A stretch of 64,000 nt of DNA, from the NCBI GenBank assembly GCA_013396635.1, contig WBMW01003931.1, forward strand, positions 239,651-303,650. Direction: 5' to 3'. A program made the position numbers and the translations under genes. The stretch is from Penelope pileata. Lineage: Eukaryota > Chordata > Aves > Galliformes > Cracidae. The notes beneath the pieces were generated by a model. That model saw only the letters and a program-made list of their open reading frames with translations, made no database searches and was not told the DNA's origin. Each line of letters starts with the position of its first letter. The stretch's first letter is position 1. Below, in pieces: positions 25,405 through 39,600 of this stretch.

Positions 25405-28400
25405 AAAAAAAAAATCAGGTAGGAAGAAAAAGAGGAAGAAGATGGAATAACAATGTCTGAGGATCAAAGATTCCTGTCTTGGGACTTTCTTGGCAGAGCA
25501 AGGGAAGGAAGACAACAGAACGAAAGGTCTTTCCATCATGGTCATAAGCTGATTCTTCCGTTCCGCAATGTTCTAGTTATTTCTCACTGTTCTGCAAATA
25601 TTTGATCCATGTTTGCTTTCCATGACAGGGGAGTAGACTTCAAGGTACTTGATAGCTTAATATCCTTTCTGAATTGAATATTCAGATTGAATGACTGGTT
25701 TCCATTTTTTTAATAAAAAAATATAGAAAGCAAGTAAGAATATAAGCAAAATAAATGTGTCAAAACGAACAAAGTAGGCAAAAAAGCAAATCTGGGAATA
25801 TGAAACATTAAAACACATACCAGCATACCTGACTGCTAAAACACCTTTTCTTAAGTTGTTAAATAACTGAAAATCAGTTTCTATGATTTTATTTTTTATG
25901 GAAATAAAGAGGAGAAATAGCATTGTCTATGATTCAGTCTCCTGCTAGAATTAAAAAGTACATTCAGATATAGTTTTATAATATGCCAATAGTTTCTTAC
26001 TCCCTGCACGCCACATTTTACATCACATTAGGTAACTTCTGTAAAAGTGATGATAATAGCAAAAAAAAAAGATCTAACTCATCAGAGAAAATATCTTGCA
26101 CAAAACTGAGTGAACGGTTGCTGCTATACAAAATAATCGCCAGAACACAACCTCCAAACAACATGCATATTTTACTAGCACAGCACGCAGCAATTATGCT
26201 GTTTGTGTTCTGCTAAAATGCACTGAAAGAAAAAGCAAGACAGCGACATTTTTATCAACATTCGCACTGTAATTTGGGGATTTTTTTAAATAAGAGTTGG
26301 AGGTATCGTGACACCAACTTAGGAAATTTTGTCTTTAGGCAAAGGAATGGAGCTGTGCACTTAAGGTCGTGGGTGTGTGCAAATATCTTTCTCAAATTAG
26401 AGTCCATGGGCCTTATTAGAGCCACTCAGCACATGGCGAGACCATCTTAAAACCATTTGGTTTTGTAAATGACCTATCCTTGAATGCCATTTAACATGGT
26501 AGGCTGCAAAGCTGTTATATTTACTCCTCGTTGAACAATAATAACTCAGGGCATGCAAGTTGCTATAAACAGACCAGTCTAACTCCAAGGACGTGCTCAG
26601 CCTGGTGCCTGCATGCAGCGTTGCTGTTCGAGAGGTGAGCTAGGGAAGTCACATCTCCCTCCAAGTGACTGATGGTCTTCTGCAATGACCAGCAGCCAAC
26701 AGCAGAGCTGGATGAAATCTTTCTAGGAATATTTCCTTCATTTGGAAGTGGAGGAAAAACCACCCGCCTATTATGGCTCTCCTTGTTCTGAGAGAACAGG
26801 ATCAGATCCAAGCATTGATGTCAAACAACCCATTTCGTAGGATTTTTTGTTTTGGTTTGATTGTGATTGCGTATTCCAAGGAATTTGATGTTTCCCTTTG
26901 AATTTCTTAAGACTCAGGTTACTCAGAACCTGAAGATTCAAAGGACATGCAAAAAGGCAGGACTTGGTACCCTACGCCAAACACTGTGTATTTTTATATT
27001 AACACTGAAAAGCAGGGAGTTTTTTTTCTTTATCTTTTTGCTATTTCTCCTATAAACTGCAAATCAAGTCAGAGATGCTCAAAAATGTATGCAAACAGAT
27101 TTACTTAATTTTTTCTATGAAGAGAGAGCTACCCAGTCAGCAAGCTCTTCCTTCAGTTGTGCTTTGTGAAAAAAATAGTTCTCTCTCAATTAAGCCAGCC
27201 GCAATTAAGCTCCTCACCTTTTCCACTAGCCTGCACTACTTTATATTTTTTTCCATGTTCTTGTCCAGACTCAGTGACCAGAAAAAATGGTTCCTACTCA
27301 TTGAAAATTATAATTGCACCAGAAAAGTAGATCAATTTCAAAGGATTTTTTTTATTTTTATTTTTATTTTTTTTTTGGTTAGCATAAATTCTTGACTTTC
27401 TTTGAGCCTTTATCCACTCTGCTTTCTTCCTCTTGTGTTCCACTCTTGAGTGATGTGTACAAGTGTTTCTGCTTTCCGTGCTGTATCAGATGAAATCTTG
27501 CTGGGGCCATCTGATACAGCAGTTCAGCTATTTCTGTAAGGCTTTTCCTCTGGCATGGATTTTGCTTAGTTCCACCATTCTGACTTGCTTATGGATCTCT
27601 GACGCTCTGACTCTAGAAACTTGCATTTTATGTTCCATTTCTCCAACAACGTGACTGAGAAGAAGCCCCTGCAAATATATCTTACTATTTTTACAAATCC
27701 TTCTAATAGCACTACATTCTCAGATTTCTTCCATCGGCTGCTGTGGGATTTTTTCGATGTCTCACTATTATTAATAGCTGTCCATCCTTCACGTCTCTTA
27801 ACTCAAATTGATTTTCAGTTAGTTCTGTGTTGACAGTTGCAGCCTCTGTACTTTACCTAACCTACTGTGTACATCTCCCTTTCTTGAATTATGTTCTCCT
27901 GAAGTTTCTTAAGCTGACTTTTAACTTTTGTCTTTCTGCCCATAGAAATACAGCACAAACTCCACCTTCACTGCTTTCCAGTGAAAGACTTTCAAAATTC
28001 CTTATTGAATATCAGAACATCATCGTAGGAAATGACATTCACAAGAACAAGCACAACATTTCACCTTATTTGCAATGTCAGTTTGTGCCCGTAAAAGACC
28101 GCATTCAAACTTGAAGAAACAAAGAAATTGTAAACAAAAAGACGCAAGGCTGAAACAACGTCACAGCACACAAAGAATCACCAGAGGCTGGCGTCGCTGC
28201 GGTGCTGGTGGGAAGGGAGCTGCGCACGACTTTACTCTCCCCTCCCATGACTGGAGACAGGTACTGCTCCAGCCAAAGTTATGGGGAGAGTGAAGGGGCC
28301 ACGCGTCCAAAGACATTTCATTGCCTTCTCTTCAAACCTGTATCTGAGAAATATTCTGCCTTTCTCCTAGGTTATTTCATGAGGTGAGACAGCATCAAAT

Positions 28401-31400
28401 TCATGAAAAATGTAATGGCTAAAATAGAGGCTTGCTTAGTAAACGTATCTTTAGTGTACCACACCAAAAGAGATTTTTAGAACACCTTAAAATGAAATAA
28501 ATTATTAATAAATTAAAAAAAAATAAAATCAGTGCCGCGGCATTTGTTTTAATGGGCTTTAACTTTTCCAGTCTAAATGCAACGCATGAGGCCCATTATA
28601 ATTTGGATCGTTGGTGCTTCCAAACATAGTGTCAGAATGCAGTGAATGAGGGGGCGGGCCGCAGGCCCACGCACACGCAGCCAAGTGAAACAGCTACTCC
28701 ATCCCTGCTGCAACATCAAACACGCAGAGCAGCAGCTATAATTAGGCATGAACAAACCATTTCACATATGTTTGGAACCTGCATTAATTCCAACACTTCT
28801 TAAGGGTTTTCAGGTACACTATCCTGCTGAGTCAGACTGAAATCTGTTTCAGACAGTAATGAAGAGTTTGTTACCTTTTCATGTTTTGGTTTTCTTTTTT
28901 CCAAGCCAAAGGAAAAATGAGTCAGTAGAAATGTGCATGCTTAGATCGGCTTTTTCCTGGTTCTCTTATTACCCCTTCTAAATCCTCCTCTCTCCCAGTC
29001 GGATTTCGAAACATGCCTTCTTGAACTCACAGCTGTGAGAGTTTGGCCCACACTCAAAAAAAGGGGACAAGGAGCTCTTTATGTAATGCAAGGGAAGCCA
29101 AATGTGGAGTCAGTGATGAAGGAGAAGGTTGCAGGACAGGCAGCCTTTGATAAAGCCCATACATGGTCACAGAAAAGATCCTCAGGGTCTCGTCCCTAAC
29201 TATAGCAAGCACCAAATGTTCAAAGACAGCAGCTAGAGTAGAAAGCAGCACAGGCAGCTTTTTGTACCAAGAAAACAGCACGGAAGTTTTCTCCTAATTT
29301 CCATGGATTAGGTCTGATTAATGCCTGTAAGGCTGGGGGTTCATGTTCCTCATAAGTATCCATTACTCATTTTGATTAATCTTTACTCCGATGTTATCTA
29401 ATGCTTTCTTTTCAGTTCCAATGAAAGTTAAGGGAATGAGGTATATGGAATTACCAGTGCAAAGTACAGACAAAGTCAAAGCGTTTCATTTTCAACTTCC
29501 ATTGAATTTCAGTTTTTCAGCAAAACAATTTCACAGAATTCAACCTTATGAATCAACAGGTGAACAGAAGTTTCTGCTATGTCATATGGAGGCATATTTT
29601 TAATTCCCTTACATGCTTTTTGCTCCTTCTTGTTAAATAAGCAGCCTGAGCCTTTACAGTCTCCCCTCCATGAGAGTTTTCCATTCCCTTCACCCCTTCC
29701 TCAGGCTCCCCTCCGTACCCTTCCCACTGGATCTTCCCGCTGAGCTGCAGATAGCCAGGCACACGCAGCGTGCCATTTGGTGGATTCCCCAGCTTGGTGA
29801 GGCACCTCTCAAGTTTCTCACAGCTTTCATGAACTTTGCCCAAGTTTACCACCCTGTGTTCCCTATGGGGTTTGCCATTGTTTTCCTCGTCCTGCTTCCA
29901 AATGTCCAGTAAGGATGCAGGTGCTAATCCAGATATTGTCATTGCTTCGCTTGCATTGCTGTAACTTCTACCCTCTAAAATAGCATCGTGCTGTCCTTCC
30001 CTGCCCCAAGCTCCCATGGAGTGCCTCCTCAGGAGAAGAAACCATGTAAGCAGATGGCTTCGAGTCTCCTTTACACAGTCACAGCTACGCAGATGGCAGA
30101 AACCATTCAGCTCCCTTTGCTTTACAGATGATGGAGTAGAGCAAAAGAGCTACACTTCTCTGTCAAGAACAACATTTGCTTGCTTTTCAACTAAATAGAA
30201 AACACGGCAACTATAGCTCAACTTTCTACTAGTCAGAGAAGTTCAGAGCACTTTCACTGCTATTTGTTCTATCGCCAGACCCTACAATTCAGCTTTCCAC
30301 TTAGTTCCTCACCATAACTTTGGTGTTGTTTTTTTTTTAACTTGTACCACACTGCAGAACTCATGAGGACAGGGCAATGAAGCAAAAGTCTGCATTAATG
30401 TTCCTTTCCAGAGACACACGGTACATGCTGTGTGGGCCGCATACAAAATGAGTGTAAACAGGCTCGGCTTCATCTTCAACAAGCACTTGCATCGTGTCAG
30501 AGAAAGTACCACTTGTTACTTGCAGGCAGGAACAGAGACCATTTCTGAGAAAGAAGTACAAAACCTATTTATACCGCAGATGAAAGCTGATCAGCTCATC
30601 ACTGCAACACCCTGGGTTCAAGTCAGAAATAATAAGATCAGTCATCAGTGCTGAAGAGATATTGTATTCTTCTTACTTAAGAAGTAAATACATTTTAACT
30701 GAGAACAGTCATAGAAAAAAAATGAGAAAAGTCTGCACATCAATGTTTCCAAGGTTGGATAATTACAGATAGCTCTACTTTGGACCAAGCTGGCACCACC
30801 CTAGTTTTGCTTTGGGCAATGTTGTTCTTTTGCTGAGAAAAGTCCCCTATCACCTCTCTGGGAACAAAGTTTTCTTAGCCTTTTTCACACATGGAAAAGA
30901 AAAGCTATAAAGATAAAACTGAAGAAATAACAACGAAGTATCTAAAAGAGGATTAGTATTAATGAAGCATTTATAGCGTTCAGAAACGGACCTGAAATGT
31001 TCTTGCATTGACGAAATAGGCAGACGCGTGGAGAACAAGAGCCTCATCACACCCAACCACCCAGCAGCAGAATTAGGTTCAGTTAGGTTCTTCTCTGGCT
31101 AAGATGCCTTTTCTAGATCTTCTTTCACACAGGAAACACCCTGTGAGACAGGAAAGTGCAACCACCTCCACTTCATAGGCGTAACAAAGGCATGGAATGT
31201 CTGTCATGACGTAAGCCCAGTGCCTTCCAGCTTTGGATACTGCCTCCTTGTTGAACCATCCATTCTCAGGGGAGGGAAACTGCATCCCTTTGGTCTTCCA
31301 AAACCATCTCCCTTTCCTCACTTACTGCATCCATTGTCCTTGTTCAAATTACAGCCAGCTGCAGGGGTAATAAGCTACTTGCTCATATTCACCCTTGAAA

Positions 31401-34400
31401 ATGTTTATTTCCAGAACAGAAAAGAGATAGATGGGGCCAGGAAGAGGGGTGAGCTCAGGGCAGCATAAGCACTTGTGTACCCACAGAAGACTTTCCCTCC
31501 TTCCCTGGAAGAAGGAAAAATTAAATAAAAGGTTTTTGGATGAATTTCAAAACTTGTTTTCTCATGACAATTACCACAGAAACAAGATTTTTTTTTAGAG
31601 TTTCTTAAAGTAATCTTCAAATAGTTTCATGATAAAGGGTTAGTACTTAAGTTATTAACAATTATATTTATTTCTGACCACGATGGAATGGAGTGATTGT
31701 TATCGATCCAAATATTACTTTCCAGATATTACTTGTGCTTCTGCTTGTCTTCTAAGGTACAAATTTGAGTAAAAGACAACCAGTTTTAATGGTAACGTAG
31801 AGAACTTCTAGAAGCCTTACAGAAATGGAATGTGCGTGCAACCATTAGTGCATGCATAGGGAAGCCAGTGCACATCTGAGATCACACACAGTAGTACATG
31901 CAATATAGTCAATCTTTGCTAAAGTCAATCTTTGCACATTCAAGACGCTCTGGATACCCCATCTTACTGTGCATGCAGAAATCAATTGCACAACAGGTGA
32001 GAGCAGAATCAATATGTACAACGCAGAATCAAAATGTCCAGGAATCTGAAGGACACAGAATGAGCATTAGGACACAGCACGAAGAATCGGACACAGACAC
32101 GTGTCCAACTCATTGGCTCATTACAGGCCACTCCAGCTACTTTCTGCACTAAGTCACGTGGCTTATAGTTGTAATATACACAGCCATCCAGCTCCCTTCC
32201 TGGAGGCTCGAGTTTCTATTCAGAAATATCTCCTATCAGAAGGAACATTTAGAAAAGAAACAACCAACAAAACACAAGCCGGGCAAGGCCAGGAGACTCC
32301 CTGGCCAGACTCCCCTCTGCACTAGCCATATCTGTGTCTGATTATCATAATAAAAAAGGAAAACATGCAACTTAGATGACAATTACTTCCATGGATTTAC
32401 GTTCATTTAGCAAAATAAAATGTTACCTCAAGCGGAGTGATAATAAATGAAATTCTGGATTACATTCCTGCCTATTTTTCTAACTCTGAAAACCGATGGT
32501 ATACATGATGTACTTGTCCCTTTGTCCTCGTACTTCTCATCCTGTCCTCTCTCTCCCTTTTTAAAACTTTAAAGACAGTTCAGTGGTACATAACCTTGGA
32601 AACTATTAACAATTTTGGAAAAAAAAACTTCTGGGTGGAAGTACTTTGTACCGCTCATAGCATTCAACATTTATCCCAGAACACTGATGTTATTATTGCT
32701 GGCAATAATCTTGACAAAAAACCAAAGTCATTGGTGGAACCACCTGTAACAAAGGCCACTTGAAGAAATGTAAATTAATTTATTTCTTGTAGCAGAGAAT
32801 TTAAAGCTTGAAGAAGACTTTTGCTTTTCAAGATCAGTGGTTTTATAAAGATACTGAATGGCTCCAGCTGTCACATACACCTCACATCACGAAAGAAACA
32901 ATTCTATTACTCTCTGTTTGAGACTCCCATCCAAGAGCAGTCACAGATAACACAATGAGCTGTTATGGACTCTCTTAAGGACAATTGTAAAGCAAGAAAT
33001 GCTGGCTTAAAAGCTGTTCCTCCATTTAAAGAGGTTTTTAACATGTTTCTGAGTATCTCAACAGAAATATGGCAAAAAACCACAAACTATAGTATAAAGC
33101 TTCCCTGGAAATACTGCTCCCATGTCGACCTATTATCTTCACGGATACGTTCTGGACAATCTCACACCAGAAACTAAGCGGTCTGTCTTAGTGCTGCCAA
33201 AGTAGGTATGGCAGAAAGAAATTTGTGCTTGCACCTCTGTCACTTTGGTTTACTGCTCAGCACCTTCATTTAAACATGCCTGCATTAACAGCGTGAGCAG
33301 AGGTCCAAGGTTCACTCTGAAAGAAATACTCCCTTTGCCCAGGTCTGCTCGAGGAGTGGCCAACACTCGGCACACACCATGGAGCTGAAACCACCTGAAG
33401 ATTGTACGACTGCTATGACAAGACTCACCCAATTTCATCAGAGCTCTGAGGTTTTCGTGCACTGACCATCCATACGCTATAGCATTCATTTCCACAGGCC
33501 GAAGAAACCTTTTTACTGATACACCAAAAGAGCGCTTAGTGCTGTAAAATAAACAGTAGTGTGCTGAAATACCCTGAGCTCGAGGTAGGTGACCCTTTTA
33601 TGCCAGATTGAAAGGTGCCAAGTGCTCTCTTTCCTATGAGAAGTTTCCCAAAAGCAGATCATCCAGGCAGGAGCCACACAAAAGTTTCCTGGAAACCTTT
33701 CACATGCGGAATGTGCAGAGGAGGCGGAGCCCTCTTGGCAACAAAAGGTGCAGAGTTACAGTCCAGAGGACTGCAGAGATTCTCAGAGGCATCAGTTGGT
33801 TGGCAGAGCTCCCTAAATTATCCTGAGGACCACCAGTATCTGCCTTAAACATCTTTTCCCCTTCTAAGATGGTCACCTGCAGGTACATCAGACCATCTTC
33901 ACAATTTCCACCACAAAGAGCGCATAATCCTGGACACAGATGGTGTGATATAAGCACCGAATCACAGAAATATAAGGCAGGTAGATGGATAAACCTGAAT
34001 GTAATTAACGAATAACAGCTAGCTTCTTCCTCCTTTTCTCTACTCCTGCTTTCCTCTTTACCTCCTCCGAATTTGGGTTCTGGGATGATTTCATAAAAAC
34101 GTAAGTAGAGCACTGGCATAAGTAGACTCTTCGTGTCCTCCCATTTCTTGACTTTTTCGCTAGAGTCAGAAAAATCTGAGAAGAGGAATCCTTTGTGGAA
34201 AAGGAGCAAAGTGATAGACAAAGTAGGAGGACTTCCAAGGTTGTCGGTATGAGGAAGAAGATGTGAATGACGAAATCTGATCTGACGTGTCTCACAGAGT
34301 TCTTCTGGAGTCAATCACATTTTCTTCTCTGCGTTACCACCTTTGTCACCATTCTTAATCCATGAGGAGCAGCAGCGATCATAAGCAGCTAAATGAGGAC

Positions 34401-36356
34401 AAAAATTCTGGATGATATTAAAAGCAAAATACATGTTTATTTTGTTGTTCCTCAAGCATGTGTTTCATTGTACAGCTCATAGAAGTTAAGAGTCAAATTA
34501 CTATTTCTGCTCATGGAAATTTATTATATTAACCTTTCAAGGTATTCTAGGCTGCTTCACCAAAACTACCCCTAGATGGCACATTGGGTAAGATCAGAGC
34601 AGCTAATAATGAAGAAGAGACAGCTTGTTTTAACAAACGTGTCTATAGGCGCCAAGTGAACACAGTTATAAGCTGTATTATCAATACATACTCGGGGAGG
34701 TTAAAGAAAAAGAGTCATGTTTCTGTTTTCCTAAATCAATAACTTCTGTTTAAATAAATATTTTAGTATCATTCTGAAATTACTTCTGATGTTTGTCCAG
34801 AAAAAAAAAAGCCACAAAACAAGACACAAACTGCCATAGAGATTATTCCATTTTACAGTAAAATAGATAATGCTTCTTAGAGATAAGGCTACATAAATCA
34901 CCTCTATCATGGGTTCCTATTTCAAGTAATTTATTCAAATTATCAATAACTATTACATTTAGCAAATCAGCAACTATCACAAGTCATCTCCAACTGGAAA
35001 TAATAAAATCCCAATGTTTTCTGCTACAAGAAAAGCATTTTCTTTAAACATGTGCTTTGCATCAGTTTCTATCCATATAGCCAAAAAGTCTGCAGCTAAA
35101 AAACACGTCAACCAGGAAAACTCCTCACGGAAATTACATTGCCCATGCTGTACTTACTGAAAGAGGCAATGAACAGCGAGGCATACAAATCACCACACCA
35201 ATTGTCTTATCAAGGGAAGCTGACCTGACAGAGATTGGAGCAGACTAAAGGTTTCCTTAACTTCTAGTAGCCAAAACCACAAGCAAAATCTGATCAGAAA
35301 AGGGAGGGGGGGGGGAGCAAGTTATACTTGCTATAGCCAGGGTCCATGCAACCAGTACTTGGATGAGAGTAAAATCTTCTTCTGAAATTAGTCTCTAAAA
35401 TCAAATCATCTCATGACAGGATATGTCAGTTTTACAGCTGATTTCCATGTGGTATAAAGAAGCCAGAGGAAAGAACTATGGCACAACAAGTCTTTCAGCA
35501 TTACAAAGAAAAACCACTAAAACCATTTATTATTAAAAACATCATCAGGAAGATACAGAGAATAGGCAGATTCGGGAAAGATGAAGACTAGCTATGTTCA
35601 TTTTGTTAGGGCACAGAAGGGTGAGAGAAAAAAAATAAAATGGATTTACTGCAGATGCCAAAAGGCTTTAATGTGAGAGACAGCAGATACAAAATCATCA
35701 GAATAATCAGAACCATGTAAATGTCAGAGGGCCTTTTCAACACCAACTTGTTAGATCAGAGCAGAAATGTTGCTTCAGATGAGCTGAGGTCACTTGTGTT
35801 GCTACTTTCCTCAAGCATCCAAGCAATCAAACTTCTTTCAAAGGTGCTCCTGGAAATCAAGTTTGATGGACATGTGCTCAGTGATTGCACCAACACTCAG
35901 ATTACCAGAGAAAATATCTCAGCATTGTCAGGGATGAGACATTGTCACAGAGGCAGGACCAAAACCCTCAAGCCCTTCAAGAGACAAAGAATGAAATTCT
36001 GCGCTCCCTCACGGGGCAGAGAAGGAAAGTGCGGGCAGGGAGTGGGCAGACAGCTCTAAATCTCACAAATTTGCACTGACAATTCATAATGTATACAAGA
36101 AAACTACCCTGAAAATAATGTTACAAAGCTATCTAAATAATGGATTTTCTCAAGAGTCTTTACACTTCACTGGTAGCTATCATATAAAGAAAAATATATA
36201 CAGTGTAATTTAGATAAATGTTGATTGGAAATATGACAGGGTCCTCCAGTATAATTTACTGGTAATTCAGATTATAAACCTGAACTTCAAGGGTGGAAAG
36301 CTAATGTAACAATTCAACCACCACTTACCAGTGCTTATTTCCAATTAAACGTAACA

Positions 36357-36668
36357 TGGCTTGTGGCTGTGACCACTGCCCCAGGCAGCCTGTGCCAGGG
36401 CCCGATCACCCTCTGGGGAAGAACCTTTTCCTAACCCCACCTGACCTCCCCTGACACAGCTCCATGCCGTTCCCTCGGGCCCTGTCGCTGTCCCCAGAGA
36501 GCAGAGCTCAGCGCTGCCCCTCCGCTCCCCTCGTGAGGAAGCTGTAGGCCGCCATGAGGCCTCCCCTCAGCCTCCTCTGCTCTGGGCTGAACAGACCAAG
36601 GGGCCTCAGCTGCTCCTCATACATCTTGTCCTCCAGACCTTTCATCATCCTTGTAGCCCTCCTTTAGA
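36357..36668 (-). mobile_element. CR1 LINE fragment, antisense
   Basis: The reverse complement reads as the 3' part of a CR1 non-LTR retrotransposon: the GAGGAGCAGCTGAGG-type phrase, then the GAGGCTGAGGGGAGG block, then GGTTAGGAAAAGGTTCTTCC and CAGAGGGTGATCGGGCCCTGG. The terminal 3' tail with ATTCTATGATTCT-type repeats is missing, so this is an internal slice truncated at both ends. It is clearly more GC-rich than its surroundings. No open reverse-transcriptase frame remains. Confidence 0.9.
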
Positions 36669-37735
36669 TGTCATGTTATTTATTTCCCTCACAGGTATTC
36701 TCTAAAAGATTTCTAAACGCTTTAAATTAATCAACACAAAATATTTTGCTTTAAAAATTGTAGTTGAAGTTACCAAATTCACCTCATGCTTCCATCTCAC
36801 ATTCCAAAAATCAGTGTCAATGTCCAGAATTCATGTTTTTATTGCTACTATCATCTCATATCACGCTTTGCTCCAATTCCCTGTGCTTTCTGCATCTTAC
36901 AGAAAGCAACTACTGACATTAGACTTGCTTCCCTTGGTTAAGTTAACAACCTTCTAAGTAGTTCACGGTTTGCAGGCATCCACCGGTTGAAGATCTTCTG
37001 TTTTAGACACATAAGCCTCATGGAGAAGCCTCCCTTGCTCCTTGCCTGTCTTTAGCTGGCAAAAAAAGACAAGCAGAAAAATGGTAAAAGGTTAAAATTG
37101 AATCAAAACATTCCTGCCCTCTTCTCTTTAATCTTTGCTCCCCGTTCTTTTTGAAAGACTAAAAAATTGATGAATCTCAGGAGCTGAGGTGGAAACAGTC
37201 TCACAGAATTGTTCGCCCTTGAACTTTACCATTAATGTTTTTTCATGTATCGTTACTCTCCTTTCAAAGCCTTTGCCACCTTTCCTGCTGCACCACATCT
37301 TAAATGTTTTCCTTTTGTTCTAATTTTGTGTGCGACTTACTCCCCTCCCACCAGTGCTTTGTTTTTTAAAAACAAAGTACAATACCATTTTATTCATTCC
37401 AGGTTGCTCCTTTACTTCTTTGTATTACCTTCAGTTTTCCTTATTCCCTCTTACCACTTCTGTTAGCTTTATGGTTTACATTCCAGTGTTCGCTTTGACA
37501 CTGTAACTACTACTACTTAAGGCCTATATCATGTTTCTGTTGATCCTTTGATTCCTTAAATAATAATAATGAAGAAGCAAAAATGTCTTATGGCTGTTCA
37601 TTGCTGCTGGGAAGTTTGTAGTAAAATATACCTAGAATCCTTGGGTTAATGTCTTCATCCTTATGTTCCCCAAAAAGAATTTACAAATCTGAGATTATAT
37701 TTAGATGCACTGTGAATACTGTACGCTGCTTGCAG
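36669..37735. other. spacer between two CR1 copies
   Basis: About 1.07 kb of AT-rich sequence with no recognisable gene or repeat separates the two antisense CR1 fragments. Confidence 0.55.
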
Positions 37736-38260
37736 AATCACAGAGGTTGGGAGGGACCGCAGGAGATCTCTAGTGCAGCCCAACCCCCTGCTAAAGCAGC
37801 TCCCTACAGCAGGTTGCACAGGAGAGCGTCCGGGTGGATTTTGAATATCTCCAGAGAAGGAGACTCCACAGCCTCTCTGGGCAGCCTGTTCCTGTGCTCT
37901 GTCACCATCACAGTAAAGATTTCCCTCACGTTCAGATGGAACTTCCTGTGTTCCAGTCTGCGCCCATTGCCCCTTGTCCTGTTGCCCTGCACCATTGGTA
38001 AGATCTCCCCTCAGTCTTCTCCAGGCCGAACAGTTCCAGGACTCTCATCCTGTCCTCACAAGGGAGATGCTCCAGGCCCTTGATCATCTTTGTGGCCCTC
38101 CACTGGACTCTCTCCAGCAGTTCCCTGTCTTCCTGGAAATGGGGAGCCCAGCACTGGACATAGAGCTCCAGGTGAGGCTTCACCAGGGCAGAGCAGAGGG
38201 GGAGGTTCACCTCCTTCAATGTGCTAGCCACACTCTTTTTAATGCACCTCAGTGTGAAAT
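37736..38260 (-). mobile_element. CR1 LINE fragment with intact 3' end, antisense
   Basis: The + strand opens with AGAATCACAGAGGTTGGGAG, the reverse complement of the CR1 3' terminus. It continues through the diagnostic antisense phrases CAGCCCAACCCCCTGCTAAA, GTTGCACAGGAGAGCGTCC, TATCTCCAGAGAAGGAGACT, CCCCTTGTCCTGTTGCC and CACTCTTTTTAATGCACCTC. The copy is 5'-truncated, as is usual for CR1, and holds no intact coding frame. It has the same orientation as the CR1 slice about 1 kb away but covers a wider span, so the two are probably separate insertions. The 5' limit near 38,260 is approximate. Confidence 0.92.
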
Positions 38261-39130
38261 GGCCACATCCTTAGACCCTATCAAGATAAACCCGCAGGAT
38301 ACACCTAAATCCTGCAGAGCTGTCTCCAGCCATCTTCACCATTTTGCCTGTGACCTAGACATATGAAAGAGCAAAGTGCTCCTATGGAGAACACCTGGGC
38401 ATTTTCCCACCCTGCACAATGACCTGTACCCACTACAAGATCCCAACTTGAGTTTGCCTTTGCTTTCCCTGCCACTGTGCTATCCATCTGCTGTTTTCAC
38501 CTTAACAGAACATGCTGGACATACTTCACTCCTTTGTGCGAGTGGTCTTAATCCTAATCCCTCTCCTTTACTAGGAAATGCTTCAAAGCCAAAGGTCGCG
38601 CTTATTCTCCTTTGCATTCTCTGCCTGTCCAAACTAATCTCAAACTCCTTGCAGTCAATAAGGTAAATTTAAGACTTGGGTTTCAAAGTGCCTCTTCTTT
38701 TCTTCCACCTTCTGTTCTGAAATCAGATGAAAGATGTGGTAAGGTAGCTCTTTGAACCCCTATGGACAGGGAAAATTGGAATTCCACACCTTTCAAATCT
38801 CAGTTGAATGCTTCATTTGAGGATGAAACGTTCAGTAGTGGAATGAGACCTTTACTGCCTGTGTGCCTCAATCTGCAAATGTTTAAGCATAAACGCGACC
38901 ACCGTGCCGTGGCACCTAACTGCAGCACACGTTCTGCATCTCACAGAATCAGCTCCTTACCACAGGCAACAGACTGGAATGGATTTAACAGGAGAGAAAA
39001 ACGTGACGATAGCTTTGAGATAAAGTGACAAAGAAGTCTTCGTGATTATCAGTGCTTTCTTTGTGCCTCAGTACTTCACATGTGTATTTTATTCCCTTCT
39101 CTGTGCACTGAGGCAAATTGTCTGGATGCT
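38261..39130. other. intergenic, nothing recognised
   Basis: Ordinary mixed-composition sequence with only short reading frames lies between the CR1 copy and the purine-rich array. I recognise no gene or repeat here. Confidence 0.5.
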
Positions 39131-39600
39131 GAATGTGGAGTGATGTGAAAAGACGGAAAGAAAGGAGAAAAGAAGGAAAGACAATAAAACCAAGAGAGAA
39201 AGACAGAGAAGGATGAAACGGAAAGAGATGAAGAGAACTGAAAAGAGAGAAGTGGAAATGTGAAAAGATGTCACAGACATTAAAAATAATGAGAAGTGGC
39301 AAGAAACACGAGAGGAAAGAAGTGAAAGAAATCACTAAGAAAATGAAAAGCATGAAAAGAGAAAAAAAAACCTGCAAGATGTGAACAGATGTGAAGAGAA
39401 AACAAAAAGACATAAAAGAAAATGAAAAAGGAGTGAATGAAGAAAGTGATGCCAAAGTGTGAAGAAAAAAAAACAAAAGAAGAACTAAGTACTGGGAGAA
39501 ACAGAAGCGAAGAGAAAGAAGAGATACAAAAATTAAAAGAAAAAGCACAGAAGGAGTGAGGAGAAGTCCAAGTTGTGACAAGTATGAAAAGAAGGGAGGA
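39131..39600. repeat. purine-rich degenerate array, block 1
   Basis: The + strand is dominated by A and G, with recurring GATGTGAAAAGA and GAAAGAAATCAC-type words. It resembles the neighbouring larger array in composition but lacks its CCTGAAAAGCA core, so it looks like a diverged or separate minisatellite. A and G runs give long stop-poor frames on the - strand, which I do not call genes. Confidence 0.75.

Larger units (their letters stand above)
17701..36356. other. quiet AT-rich region after KCNJ6
   Basis: I see no supportable gene here. Reading frames are short, except a 204-codon frame on the - strand at 33,700-34,314 that is of a length expected by chance roughly once in sequence of this size. 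Part of this interval may be distal KCNJ6 3' UTR. Visible contents are a pyrimidine tract (17.77-17.88 kb), a small assembly gap at 25,391-25,404, short A runs, a short TA repeat near 20,420 and a GC-richer patch near 28.65 kb within otherwise AT-rich DNA. No recognisable transposon was found by eye. Confidence 0.6.

Noticed and set aside
29577..30017. 146-codon - strand frame
   Set aside because: No recognisable domain, no splice or promoter context, and a length compatible with chance.
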